A stretch of DNA of 34,055 nt, taken from positions 1 to 34,055 of the forward strand of contig JBKEBE010000035.1 in assembly GCA_047973025.1 (NCBI GenBank), read 5' to 3'. Below are positions 16,528-25,073 of the stretch, piece by piece (the first letter of the stretch is position 1; every line of letters starts with the position of its first letter). A model generated the notes under the pieces. The model was given only the letters and a program-made list of their open reading frames with translations. It was not told the DNA's origin and did no database searches. Origin of the DNA: UPXZ01 sp047973025 (GTDB taxonomy: Bacteria > Bacteroidota > Bacteroidia > Bacteroidales > Paludibacteraceae). Both the position numbers and the translations under genes were made by a program.

Positions 16528-17496
16528 ATGATACAAGTAGGAATTATAGGTGGAGCAGGCTATACTGCCGGCGAATTGATTCGGATATTGATACATCATC
16601 CGGAAGCAAAGATTAAATTTGTTCACAGCACGAGCAATGCCGGAAATTCGGTCGCATCGGTTCACAGTGGATTGATTGGAGAAACCGATTTGATTTTTAC
16701 GGAAAATTTGTCGTTGGGAAGTATAGATGTACTGTTTCTATGCTCCGCGCACGGCGACAGCAAGAAGTTTTTAGATAAAAACCAGGTGCCAAATTCACTG
16801 AAAATCATTGATTTGTCAACCGATTACCGCCACATTCGTCCCGATCATGATTTTGTATATGGACTGCCTGAACTCAATCGGGAAGTAATCCGAAAAGCCA
16901 TTCACGTGGCAAATCCGGGTTGTTTTGCTACAGCTATTCAGTTGGCACTTTTACCTTTGGCAAGTAAAGGCTTGCTATGCGATGACATACATGTCAACGC
17001 GATTACCGGATCGACCGGCGCGGGAGTTAAGCCTTCCGCCACATCCCATTTCAGCTGGCGAAATAACAACATCTCCATTTATAAACCATTTGAACATCAA
17101 CATCTGCAAGAAATCGGGCAATCGGTGCATCAGCTACAAAGCGGATTTGATAAAAATATTAATTTTATTCCCGTCAGGGGAAATTTCACACGCGGCATTT
17201 TCGCGACGGCTTACACCAAATGCTCTTTGGTGCTTGATGAAGCGAACGCGTTGTTTCAGAAATTCTACCGAGACGCGGCTTTTACGTTCGTTACCGAGAA
17301 AAATCCCGACATGAAGCAGGTGGTCAATACGAACAAGGCGATTCTCTACCTTGAGAAGCACGACAAATACCTGCTCGTTGTGTCTATGATTGATAATCTG
17401 TTAAAAGGGGCATCCGGTCAAGCGGTACAAAACATGAATATTATGTTCGGTTTTGACGAAAAGTCCGGTCTTAATCTAAAATCGATTGGTTTTTAA
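16528..17496 (+). CDS. argC: N-acetyl-gamma-glutamyl-phosphate reductase
   Basis: 322-residue NADPH-dependent reductase of arginine/ornithine biosynthesis, third step. A Rossmann-type N-terminus GIIGGAGYTAGELIRIL binds the cofactor. The catalytic Cys132 lies in HVANPGCFATAIQLALLPL. The C-terminal half has GNFTRGIFATAYTK and VVSMIDNLLKGASGQAVQN, typical of the family. Length matches the short form of Bacteroidetes ArgC. No other arg genes are present, unlike argG-argC-argD clusters in related bacteria. It is convergent with the ABC-F gene across a hairpin at 17676-17697. Confidence 0.96.
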   Translation: MIQVGIIGGAGYTAGELIRILIHHPEAKIKFVHSTSNAGNSVASVHSGLIGETDLIFTENLSLGSIDVLFLCSAHGDSKKFLDKNQVPNSLKIIDLSTDYRHIRPDHDFVYGLPELNREVIRKAIHVANPGCFATAIQLALLPLASKGLLCDDIHVNAITGSTGAGVKPSATSHFSWRNNNISIYKPFEHQHLQEIGQSVHQLQSGFDKNINFIPVRGNFTRGIFATAYTKCSLVLDEANALFQKFYRDAAFTFVTEKNPDMKQVVNTNKAILYLEKHDKYLLVVSMIDNLLKGASGQAVQNMNIMFGFDEKSGLNLKSIGF

Positions 17497-17675
17497 TGGA
17501 TTTCGTATCAAAAAAGGCACTCCCGGCAAATCGAACATTTTAAAAAGTCAAACAACTGTTTTTTAACATGATTTTTACCAAAAGTGTGTTAAAAAATTTG
17601 GATTGGGCAATCAGGACAATGTATCTTTGCATTGTGATTTTTTCATAGTATTAGATTTAAGGTTAACAAAAAGAT

Positions 17676-17697
17676 TGGTTATCAAGCGTGATAACCA
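17676..17697. terminator. Hairpin terminator between argC and the ABC-F gene
   Basis: A perfect 9-bp inverted repeat, tggttatca and tgataacca, encloses the loop agcg. On the minus strand it is followed by a T-rich run (aatctttttg), so it fits a Rho-independent terminator for the ABC-F operon. On the plus strand a weaker ttgatttt run follows, and it may also serve argC. Confidence 0.6.
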
Positions 17698-17726
17698 TTC
17701 TTGATTTTAAAGGGTTTCACTTTATA

Positions 17727-19598
17727 CTACAACTCACTCAACTCTAACCAACGCATCGATTTCTCGTCAATCAGTTCAGACAATTCGGAAAAACGTTCTG
17801 AAAGTTCGATAATTTCCCGACTCGCTGCGATCAAACCTGATGAAAGTTTATTTTCAATCTCCGTTTTTTCTTGTTCAAGTTTTGGGATTTCCTCTTCCAA
17901 CGCTTCAAATTCCCGCTTTTCGTTAAAGGTCATTTTACGCGCCTTTTCTTTCTTTTCGGCTGAAATATTATCTTCGATATTCTGTTTCTGTGGCTTGCTT
18001 TCTTCCACTTTCTCGTTCGGTTTCTGTTGAACGGATTCCCTGTATTGTGTGTAATTACCGGGAAAATCTCGCACTACGGCATCGCCTTCAAAAACAAACA
18101 GGTGATCGACCACTTTGTCCATAAAGTAGCGGTCGTGGCTTACTACGATAATGCAACCTTTGAACGTTTGCAGATAATCTTCCAGAATGTTGAGTGTTAC
18201 GATGTCTAAGTCGTTGGTAGGCTCGTCCAGAACCAAAAAGTTCGGATTGCGCATCAGTACCGTGCAGAGATGCAATCGACGCTTTTCACCCCCACTCAGT
18301 TTGTACACAAAATTGTATTGCTTTTCGGGCGAGAATAGAAAATAATTCAAAAACTGAGATGCATTCAACTTCTTTCCGTTACCTAAATCAACTTCTTCAG
18401 CAATTTCCCGCACCACATCAATTACTTTCATTTGTTCATTGAAAGCGAGCCCTTCTTGGCTGTAGTACCCGAATCGAACGGTCTCGCCCACATCCACGCT
18501 ACCACTATCCGGTTTTATCTCCCCCAACAGGATTTTCAGAAAAGTCGTTTTTCCCGTTCCATTTTTCCCGACAATACCTAATTTTTCGTACCGGGCAAAA
18601 TTGTAGTAGAAATTGTCTAAGAGTTTCAGATCGCCATACGACTTACTGATGTATTTGGCTTCAAAAATTTTGCTTCCCAGATAGGATGCCTTTACAGCTA
18701 ATTTTACGTTGTCGGAAACTTGGCGTTGTTTTGCTTTTTCTTCAATTTCCTTGAATCGGTCAATTCGCCCTTTCGCTTTTCCTGTACGGGCTTGTGGCGT
18801 ACTCCTCATCCATTCCAATTCACGACGGTAGATGTTTTTGGCACTTTCCAGTTCGGCATTGAAAACGTCGATTCGTTCTTGTTTTTTTTCCAAATAATAG
18901 CTGTAATTGCCGGTGTAGGAGTAAAGCGTCCTGTTGTCGATTTCGATAATATCGGTGCAGACTCGGTCGAGAAAATAGCGGTCGTGCGTAACCATCAGTA
19001 ATGCCATGGATGAACGGCGAAGAAAGTCTTCGAGCCACTCTACCATCTCCAAATCCAGGTGATTGGTCGGTTCATCCAAGATAAGCAGTTCGGGTTCGGA
19101 AATCAGTACGTTTGCCAGTGCCACGCGCTTCAATTGTCCTCCGGAAAGCTCGCCGATCTTTTGTTCAAAATTGGTTATTCTCAATTTCCCGAGTATCTGC
19201 TTGATACGTGTTTCGTAATCCCAGGCTTTCAGGGCATCCATCTGAGCGAGAATATCAGCCATTTGTTCGTCGGGATGAAGCATCGCATGCTCATACGCAG
19301 CAATGGTTCTAACAATTTCGTTGTCGCTTTGCAGGCACGCGTCTATAACCGAAAGTTCAGCCGGAAAATCGGGCAACTGCTCCAAATAGCCAACACGTAA
19401 ATCTTTTTTACAAGAGACCTGCCCTGCATCAGCCGACTCTTTTTCCGATAGAATATTCAGAAGTGTAGTTTTCCCTGTTCCGTTTTTGGCAATCAACGCT
19501 ATGCGTTGGTTGTCGGCGATTCCGAAGGATATATTTTCAAAAAGCCGTTTGTCGCCAAATGATTTGGTCAGATTTTCGGCTTGCAGATAGCTGGTCAT
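17727..19598 (-). CDS. ABC-F family ATPase (Uup/EttA-like)
   Basis: 623-residue soluble protein with two ABC ATPase domains and no membrane segments, the architecture of ABC-F translation factors that act on the ribosome. Domain 1 has Walker A as AKNGTGKT (residues 37-44; the usual first Gly is Ala) and signature LSGGQLKRVALAN with Walker B LLILDEPTNHLDLE. Domain 2 has GIVGKNGTGKTTFLKILLG, LSGGEKRRLHLCTVL and FLVLDEPTNDLD. Between them is a linker (about 235-310), and the C-terminal 80 residues form a coiled coil (FEALEEEIPKLEQEKTEIE), as in Uup. It is last in a run of four minus-strand genes. Confidence 0.93.
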   Translation of the reverse strand: MTSYLQAENLTKSFGDKRLFENISFGIADNQRIALIAKNGTGKTTLLNILSEKESADAGQVSCKKDLRVGYLEQLPDFPAELSVIDACLQSDNEIVRTIAAYEHAMLHPDEQMADILAQMDALKAWDYETRIKQILGKLRITNFEQKIGELSGGQLKRVALANVLISEPELLILDEPTNHLDLEMVEWLEDFLRRSSMALLMVTHDRYFLDRVCTDIIEIDNRTLYSYTGNYSYYLEKKQERIDVFNAELESAKNIYRRELEWMRSTPQARTGKAKGRIDRFKEIEEKAKQRQVSDNVKLAVKASYLGSKIFEAKYISKSYGDLKLLDNFYYNFARYEKLGIVGKNGTGKTTFLKILLGEIKPDSGSVDVGETVRFGYYSQEGLAFNEQMKVIDVVREIAEEVDLGNGKKLNASQFLNYFLFSPEKQYNFVYKLSGGEKRRLHLCTVLMRNPNFLVLDEPTNDLDIVTLNILEDYLQTFKGCIIVVSHDRYFMDKVVDHLFVFEGDAVVRDFPGNYTQYRESVQQKPNEKVEESKPQKQNIEDNISAEKKEKARKMTFNEKREFEALEEEIPKLEQEKTEIENKLSSGLIAASREIIELSERFSELSELIDEKSMRWLELSEL

Positions 19599-19752
19599 TA
19601 TAGAGTGATTCTGGAATTATGAATGATGAATGATGAGTGAGCGTCTTTCGCCTTTTCTCAGTTGTTTAGTGCGCTAAACGCCATCGAAAAAACAAAATCC
19701 ATCTCAAAATAATTCTTTTACGCTACTTAGAATTTGGTTTCGTTTGAAAAAA

Positions 19753-20913
19753 TCAGGCTTGTTTTTTCTTTAAAAACTCATTTCTTTTACCATCAAAAAT
19801 ATCGTAACGACAGTACAGACATTCCAATGAGCTGTTAAGCAATTCTATTTTTTGGGCCGGTTTTAATCCAATTTTGTACAGATAATTTTCTTCAGAGCTT
19901 ATTACCCAAGCGGTACATCCGCTGAATTTATGCTTCAAAACTGTTCCGAGTGATTTGTAAATATCGCCGATGTTCGCCGGATTAATTCTTTCTCCGTAAG
20001 GGGGATTGGTTACCATCAGGCATTTATCGGCAGGCGTATCTATCTCTTGAAGGGGTAACACATCCAGTTTGATGTATTTTGTTAATCCGGCGCTTCTCAC
20101 ATTTTTCTCTGCGATACGAATGGCTCTCAACGACACATCCGAACCGTAAATTTGATGCTCAAACTCTCTTTCACACGAATCATCGTTGCTGATATCTTCG
20201 AAAAGTTCTTCGTCGAAATCATTCCATTCTTCAAAAGCAAATCTATCACGGTAGATTCCGGGTGGGATATTTAGCGCGATTAAACCTGCTTCAATCAAGA
20301 ATGTCCCCGAACCGCACATGGGATCGATAAAATCAGTTTCCCCTCGCCAACCCGTCATCAAAATCATGCCGGCGGCGAGTGCTTCGTTAATGGGGGCTTC
20401 GGTTTGCCGCTCCCGATAACCGCGCTTATGCAGAGAATCTCCCGAGCTGTCTAACGAAACAGTACATTGATTTTGAGCTACATGCACGTTAATCATCAAC
20501 TTCGGATTATCGATGCTGACCGACGGACGTTTTCCGTATTTTTCGGAGAAAAGGTCCGCGATAGCGTCTTTCACGCGGTAAGCTACGAATTTGGAATGGC
20601 GAAATGTATCCGAGAAGACGGTAGAATCTATCGCGAAAGAAGTAGCCGGACTCATGTACTTTTCCCAGTTGAATTTCTTTACCTGATTATAAATTTCATC
20701 CGCGTCATTCGCCTTGAAGGATAGAATAGGTTTCAGGACACGCGAAGCAGTACGCAAATGAAAGTTGGCGCGGTAGAGAAGCGCTTGGTTTCCGGTAAAA
20801 CTGACCGCTCGTCGTTGTAGTTGGATATTATCTGCTCCCAACGCGACCAACTCTTCCGCGAGTACTTCTTCCAAACCTTTGAAGGTCTTGGCTATCATTT
20901 CAAATTCTTTCAT
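19753..20913 (-). CDS. THUMP-domain RNA methyltransferase (RlmL N-terminal type)
   Basis: 386-residue S-adenosylmethionine-dependent RNA methyltransferase. The N-terminal third is a THUMP RNA-binding domain (EMIAKTFKGLEEVLAEEL, FHLRTASRVLKPI). The Rossmann methyltransferase domain has the SAM motif FIDPMCGSGTFLIEAG and the catalytic motif MVTNPPYGERI, with the GIYRDRFAFEEW segment typical of RlmL/YcbY. It lacks the second methyltransferase (RlmK) half found in the E. coli protein, as is normal in Bacteroidetes. The likely product is N2-methylguanine at 23S rRNA G2445; specificity is inferred. It lies 78 bases after cysE. Confidence 0.92.
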   Translation of the reverse strand: MKEFEMIAKTFKGLEEVLAEELVALGADNIQLQRRAVSFTGNQALLYRANFHLRTASRVLKPILSFKANDADEIYNQVKKFNWEKYMSPATSFAIDSTVFSDTFRHSKFVAYRVKDAIADLFSEKYGKRPSVSIDNPKLMINVHVAQNQCTVSLDSSGDSLHKRGYRERQTEAPINEALAAGMILMTGWRGETDFIDPMCGSGTFLIEAGLIALNIPPGIYRDRFAFEEWNDFDEELFEDISNDDSCEREFEHQIYGSDVSLRAIRIAEKNVRSAGLTKYIKLDVLPLQEIDTPADKCLMVTNPPYGERINPANIGDIYKSLGTVLKHKFSGCTAWVISSEENYLYKIGLKPAQKIELLNSSLECLYCRYDIFDGKRNEFLKKKQA

Positions 20914-20991
20914 AGTCTATACATGCTTAAATCTCTGTAAAATGGACGTTCTCACATCGGGATAAAAATTTGTTCTTTTCGATCGGAACGC

Positions 20992-21921
20992 TCAACAGTT
21001 ACTCTTTGTTCCTTCTTCCTTTTTATGCTTTTGCTTATTCTCGTCTTTCCCTTTACGTTGCAGGATACGACTTCCGGATGGCACATCTTCGTCCACCCAC
21101 ACGTTACCGCCGATGACTGTATTTTCGCCAATCGTAATTGCGCCGAGAATGGTCGAATTGGAATAAATAATCACGTTATCTCCAATTTTTGGATGGCGGT
21201 TAATGCCTTTGATCGGATTCCCATTTTCGTCCAGCGGGAAACTTTTGGCTCCTAACGTAACTCCTTGATAAATGCGTACATTGTCGCCAATTTCAGCTGT
21301 TTCGCCAATAACAACTCCCGTGCCATGGTCTATCATAAACGCATACCCAATTTTCGCACCCGGATGAATGTCAATGCCGGTTTCGGAATGCGCCAGTTCG
21401 GTAATTATTCGCGGGATAATGGGTACATCCAGTTTGAGCAAAGCGTGTGCGAAACGATAGCTGCTGATTGCCCGAATACCCGGATAGCTAAATATAACTT
21501 CGCCCACGCTTTTGGAAGAAGGGTCACCATTGTAGGATGCAACGGCATCATCGTAAAGCATTTTTCGCAATTCGGGAAGTTGTGTGATGAATTGTTCGAC
21601 CGTGTCGGATACCCCTTTGTGCAAATCATTGCAATTAAAGTCAATGCCTGTATTGTCAAAGCATATCCCCGATTTTATCTGATTGATCAATAGTTCGTTG
21701 ACCGTAATAACATGTTCTTCAATATGTCCGATGATATTTTCTGGATTTACATCCGAATTGCCAAAATATCCGGGGAAGATAATGGCTCTGAGTTGTTTAA
21801 TAATTTCTTTGATAACATCTACTGACGGCATCGGGTGGCTTTCAGCCTGTCGGCGACAAACGCCTTGTGTCGAATTGTAGTTGGATAGTTGCTCTATTGC
21901 TTGTGCTAATGTTCTATTCAT
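20992..21921 (-). CDS. cysE: Serine O-acetyltransferase
   Basis: 309-residue enzyme making O-acetylserine from serine and acetyl-CoA for cysteine synthesis. An N-terminal helical domain is followed by the left-handed beta-helix of hexapeptide repeats: GIDIHPGAKIGYAFMIDHGT (with the catalytic Asp-His pair), GVVIGETAEIGDNVRIYQGV, HPKIGDNVIIYSNSTILGAI and GENTVIGGNVWVDEDVPSGS. The C-terminus after RILQRKGKDENK is lysine-rich and probably disordered. It resembles the longer EpsC-type form of Bacteroidetes. It follows the NadR-like kinase gene after 47 bases. No cysK is present in the window. Confidence 0.95.
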   Translation of the reverse strand: MNRTLAQAIEQLSNYNSTQGVCRRQAESHPMPSVDVIKEIIKQLRAIIFPGYFGNSDVNPENIIGHIEEHVITVNELLINQIKSGICFDNTGIDFNCNDLHKGVSDTVEQFITQLPELRKMLYDDAVASYNGDPSSKSVGEVIFSYPGIRAISSYRFAHALLKLDVPIIPRIITELAHSETGIDIHPGAKIGYAFMIDHGTGVVIGETAEIGDNVRIYQGVTLGAKSFPLDENGNPIKGINRHPKIGDNVIIYSNSTILGAITIGENTVIGGNVWVDEDVPSGSRILQRKGKDENKQKHKKEEGTKSNC

Positions 21922-21968
21922 TTTAGATTTGTTTCATTCTGTTTATAACAACTTGAAACAGGAAGTGT

Positions 21969-22511
21969 TTAAATTCGTTTTTCTTCGTCTCGTTGTCGTT
22001 CGAGTTGTTTTATTGCTTCTATTGCATGTTGCAATCGTTTTTTACCGATTCCGTTAATGATAGCGTAAGGTGTTGCTGACTCGTTGATTTCTTTCTCATA
22101 CCAGTTGAAAAAAAAGTCTCTTTTGTCGCTGTTTTCACGTACGGGGTCATATTCCCACGGAATATCGGGCGCGCAGAGCAAGTAAAAATCGAAAAAACGA
22201 ACATCCAACCGTTCATTCAAAAAATCGGGAACAATGCCGTATTTGTGTTCGAACCAGACTTTTGTTATAATCAATTCCGTGTCGAAAAAAACATACTTAT
22301 GTTCCGAATCATTGTTTTGATATTTTTCTTCTTGTTTGACCTGTAAACGAGCAATCTCTGTCACATCATCGTAGGTGTAGCTCCTATTCAGATTTTCAAT
22401 GTAATGCCGGGCAAGTTCCGGTTCCCAAGGGCAATCAAAATAGGTTGCCAATGCTTTGGAAAGGTCACTCTTTCCGGTAGATTCAGGTCCTATGATTGCT
22501 ATTTTTATCAT
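21969..22511 (-). CDS. NadR-like P-loop kinase (AAA_28)
   Basis: 180-residue ATP-binding protein resembling the C-terminal ribosylnicotinamide kinase domain of NadR. Walker A GPESTGKS is at residues 8-15, and other conserved pieces are CPWEPELARHYIE, KYVFFDTELIITKVWFEHKYG and FYLLCAPDIPWEYDPVREN. It lacks the NMN adenylyltransferase and DNA-binding parts of enterobacterial NadR. Phosphorylation of nicotinamide riboside is the best guess, supported by a pnuC gene 2 kb away; in Bacteroidetes related pairs may instead handle thiamine. It is first in the minus-strand run NadR-like, cysE, methyltransferase, ABC-F. Confidence 0.8.
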   Translation of the reverse strand: MIKIAIIGPESTGKSDLSKALATYFDCPWEPELARHYIENLNRSYTYDDVTEIARLQVKQEEKYQNNDSEHKYVFFDTELIITKVWFEHKYGIVPDFLNERLDVRFFDFYLLCAPDIPWEYDPVRENSDKRDFFFNWYEKEINESATPYAIINGIGKKRLQHAIEAIKQLERQRDEEKRI

Positions 22512-22553
22512 TATTCCATGTTGATGTTCTTTTTTAGTATCGTCTAAAAAGAA

Positions 22554-22561
22554 TATATTTG
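22554..22561 (+). promoter_or_regulatory. -7 promoter element for the PAP2-protease pair
   Basis: The sequence tatatttg fits TAnnTTTG and lies 22 bases before the ATG at 22583. It supports that ATG over an in-frame upstream start at 22559. Confidence 0.5.
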
Positions 22562-22582
22562 CATTCGATAACCGTATTGGAA

Positions 22583-23230
22583 ATGAAGTACAAAATTACA
22601 ATAATTATTCAGCTTATGGCGATTATTGCCTTATTTAATTGCCGGCTAACTGCTCAAAATTGGGATATAAGGATGCTTGAAAAGATAAATGGAAATCCAA
22701 ATCAATTCTTGAAGGGATATTCTACATTTATATCAGAAAGTACGACTGCTGTTTCGATTGGAGTACCGGCAGTATTGGGTATATCCGCTTTGATAACTCA
22801 TGACGACGAAATGCTGAAAAATACGCTGTATATTGGTGCGGCTCAAGCTGTTGACGGAATTTTGACGCTGACGCTTAAACGAACGTTGAACCGTCCACGT
22901 CCATACGCCACCTATCCGGATTTAATAGAACCCTATAGATTTTCCTTAGAGCATTCCTTCCCTTCCGGACATACTTCATTGGCTTTTTCGACCGCTACTG
23001 CTCTCTCGCTCAAATATCCGAAATGGTATATCATCGCACCATCCTATGTGTGGGCTACATCAGTAGGGTATTCAAGGATGAACTTAGGTGTTCATTATCC
23101 CACGGATGTGATTGCAGGCGCTGTTTTAGGAGCAGGAAGTGCTTATTTGACGTTGTTGATAAATGATTGGCACCGGGAGAAGAAGGTAAATAAGAAATTG
23201 CTTACACTTGAACTTTATTCGGGATTGTAA
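22583..23230 (+). CDS. PAP2-family phosphatase, membrane or periplasmic
   Basis: 215-residue phosphatidic acid phosphatase-type (PAP2) protein, possibly acting on lipid phosphates such as undecaprenyl pyrophosphate or lipid A. A hydrophobic N-terminus (YKITIIIQLMAIIALFNC) may be a signal peptide or anchor. The three catalytic motifs are present: KRTLNRPRPY, FPSGHTS with His130, and SRMNLGVHYPTDVIAGA with His171 and Asp. The start at 22583 is chosen because the -7 element ends at 22561. Its TAA overlaps the ATG of the next gene by one base, so the two are translationally coupled. Confidence 0.9.
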   Translation: MKYKITIIIQLMAIIALFNCRLTAQNWDIRMLEKINGNPNQFLKGYSTFISESTTAVSIGVPAVLGISALITHDDEMLKNTLYIGAAQAVDGILTLTLKRTLNRPRPYATYPDLIEPYRFSLEHSFPSGHTSLAFSTATALSLKYPKWYIIAPSYVWATSVGYSRMNLGVHYPTDVIAGAVLGAGSAYLTLLINDWHREKKVNKKLLTLELYSGL

Positions 23231-24438
23231 TGAAAAAATATTTAGTGCTCATCGTCTGTCTGTTTTTGTTTTTTTCCAACGAACGGATTTGTGCTAAAAA
23301 CAAAAGGATTGCGAGCGTCCCTTTCCGACTGGTTGGCAGCTATGTCGTATTGGATGTAGCTATTAACAATTCGAGACCACTGAGTCTCATATTGGATACC
23401 GGCGTGGAATCTACAATAATTACAGAATTGAATAAAAATGAATCAATTACTTTTAAACAAGGGGATAGTATCACAATAAAAGGATTAGGGATTGATAAAA
23501 ATGTGAATGCGATTCGAACACGAAATAACGATTTCAAAATCGGGATATTGAACTTTAATGGGAATGATGTAACCCTGATTTTGGATCAAGGATTCAACCT
23601 TTCCGGAATTACCGGAGAAAGAATCAACGGAATTATAGGTTCCGATATTTTGAAAGAATTTATTGTCGAAATTAACTATGCGACATCGAAATTGATTTTC
23701 TATTCGCATGAAGGATTCACTCCCCATCGAAAATTCATATCCATTCCGGTTCTTTTAGTAAAAAACCGATTGTACGCAAATGCCGACATTGTTAATCAGA
23801 ATGGAGTTACAAAAAAAATGGTAATGCTGATCGACACCGGAGCTGAAGTAAGTGCGTGGCTTCAAACCATACGTAGCGACGGAATCGTTGTTCCGAAGAA
23901 TAAGGTGTTTGGTTACATTGGAGAGGGATTGAATGGAGAGATAAACGGATACTACGCTTACATGAATAGGTTGTGCCTGGGTCCTTTCTGTATCAAGAAC
24001 CCGATTGCAACTTTTCCCGATTCTATCTATATCAGCCAATTTCTTTTAAACTCAAGTCGCGACGGGACATTAGGCAATAAGATATTAAAGAGATTCAATC
24101 AGATTATCGATTACCAAACTCCGGTGCTGTATCTTCGTCCAAATTTCATGTTTTATGAAAAATTCAGTTATAACATTGCTGGCATTGAACTCATTCAGAG
24201 CACTGATTTCCTTTTCCATTTCAGGATAACCAAAATCTGGCCCGATTCCCCGGCTGACTTGGAAGGGATAAAAGAAGGCGATCTAATTTTAGAAATAGAC
24301 CGACTTCCTATTTACACGTTGAAAATTAATGAGATAAGGGAGATATTTGAAACTCCGAGACGTCTTCCATTGCATATGGTTATACAACGCGACAACGATA
24401 TGTTGGACTTTTTTTTAGATATGCGAAGTCCTATTTGA
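23230..24438 (+). CDS. Secreted retropepsin-like aspartic protease with PDZ domain
   Basis: 402-residue protein with a signal peptide (MKKYLVLIVCLFLFFSNERI). Two aspartic-protease-like lobes each carry a D-T-G motif: LILDTGVEST at Asp56 and LIDTGAEVSAW at Asp202. Each lobe has a following hydrophobic-Gly segment (INGIIGSDILKEF; GTLGNKILKRFN). A single chain could therefore form the two-Asp active site that retroviral proteases make by dimerising. A C-terminal PDZ domain (about 320-400; ITKIWPDSPADLEGIKEGD) probably binds peptide ends. The expected location is periplasm or surface. Substrate is unknown. It is coupled to the PAP2 gene by a TAATG overlap, and its stop is 2 bases from the convergent pnuC stop. 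Confidence 0.85.
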   Translation: MKKYLVLIVCLFLFFSNERICAKNKRIASVPFRLVGSYVVLDVAINNSRPLSLILDTGVESTIITELNKNESITFKQGDSITIKGLGIDKNVNAIRTRNNDFKIGILNFNGNDVTLILDQGFNLSGITGERINGIIGSDILKEFIVEINYATSKLIFYSHEGFTPHRKFISIPVLLVKNRLYANADIVNQNGVTKKMVMLIDTGAEVSAWLQTIRSDGIVVPKNKVFGYIGEGLNGEINGYYAYMNRLCLGPFCIKNPIATFPDSIYISQFLLNSSRDGTLGNKILKRFNQIIDYQTPVLYLRPNFMFYEKFSYNIAGIELIQSTDFLFHFRITKIWPDSPADLEGIKEGDLILEIDRLPIYTLKINEIREIFETPRRLPLHMVIQRDNDMLDFFLDMRSPI

Positions 24439-24440
24439 CT

Positions 24441-25016
24441 TCATTTGTTTTTTTTCTTCCATTGGAAATAGCCAACTATTGCCATGGTAGTGTAAACGAC
24501 AAACAGAATAGCGGTCGGGTACAAACCTTTGTAAAAATACAGACCTGCGGCAAACGCGTCTGCTACAATCCACACCAACCAGTTCTCTATTTTCTTTTTG
24601 GCAAGCATCCAAGTACCTATTATACTCAATGCCCCAACAACAGAATCTGCAAAAGGGATAGGTGAATCTGTTAAAAATTTCAGAATCACAAAATAGACAA
24701 GAAACATGCCAATAGTTCCTAATAAATAGCCAAGGATTTGTTTATCTTCAATACGTGAAATTTCCAACTTTTTTTTATTTGCATCTTCTGGTTTGAATTT
24801 CCACGTAATCCATCCATAGATACTGACAAACAGGTAGTATAATTGCAACGAAATCTCAGCATAGAGCTTGCTGTGATAAAAAACCCGGATGTATAGCAAC
24901 GAACTTAAAAACCCGAAAATCCATAATCCGGCTTTCTCCCTTATGGATAGAATCAGGTAGATTACACTTATTGCAGCTCCTGTTATTTCAACCCAATTTT
25001 CGATGAAATACTGCAT
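24441..25016 (-). CDS. pnuC: PnuC-type vitamin transporter
   Basis: 191-residue inner-membrane protein with about seven hydrophobic segments and the PnuC hallmarks: IYGWITWKF (the W-x-x-W motif) and NWLVWIVADAFAAGLYFYKG. PnuC proteins take up nicotinamide riboside by facilitated diffusion, trapped by a kinase; relatives (PnuT, PnuX) carry thiamine or riboflavin. The NadR-like kinase gene at 22511-21969 favours nicotinamide riboside. No TPP riboswitch is visible in the 57 bases upstream. It probably follows the DUF4835/PorD-like gene in a transcript. Confidence 0.88.
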   Translation of the reverse strand: MQYFIENWVEITGAAISVIYLILSIREKAGLWIFGFLSSLLYIRVFYHSKLYAEISLQLYYLFVSIYGWITWKFKPEDANKKKLEISRIEDKQILGYLLGTIGMFLVYFVILKFLTDSPIPFADSVVGALSIIGTWMLAKKKIENWLVWIVADAFAAGLYFYKGLYPTAILFVVYTTMAIVGYFQWKKKNK

Positions 25017-25073
25017 GATACGGTTGTAAAAAATGAATAAACTGAAAATTTACAAAAGGGAAACGACACAGAA

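Noticed and set aside
19618..19640. Tandem gaatgat-like repeat
   Set aside because: Two and a half degenerate copies of 7 bases are within chance; no sign of a functional repeat.
19664..19679. Short hairpin gtttag-tgcg-ctaaac between the ABC-F and methyltransferase genes
   Set aside because: Only 6 bp of stem and no T-run on the minus strand, so not callable as a terminator.
25017..25073. Possible TPP riboswitch before pnuC, which would imply a thiamine transporter
   Set aside because: The 57-base gap is too short and lacks the conserved thi-box sequences.
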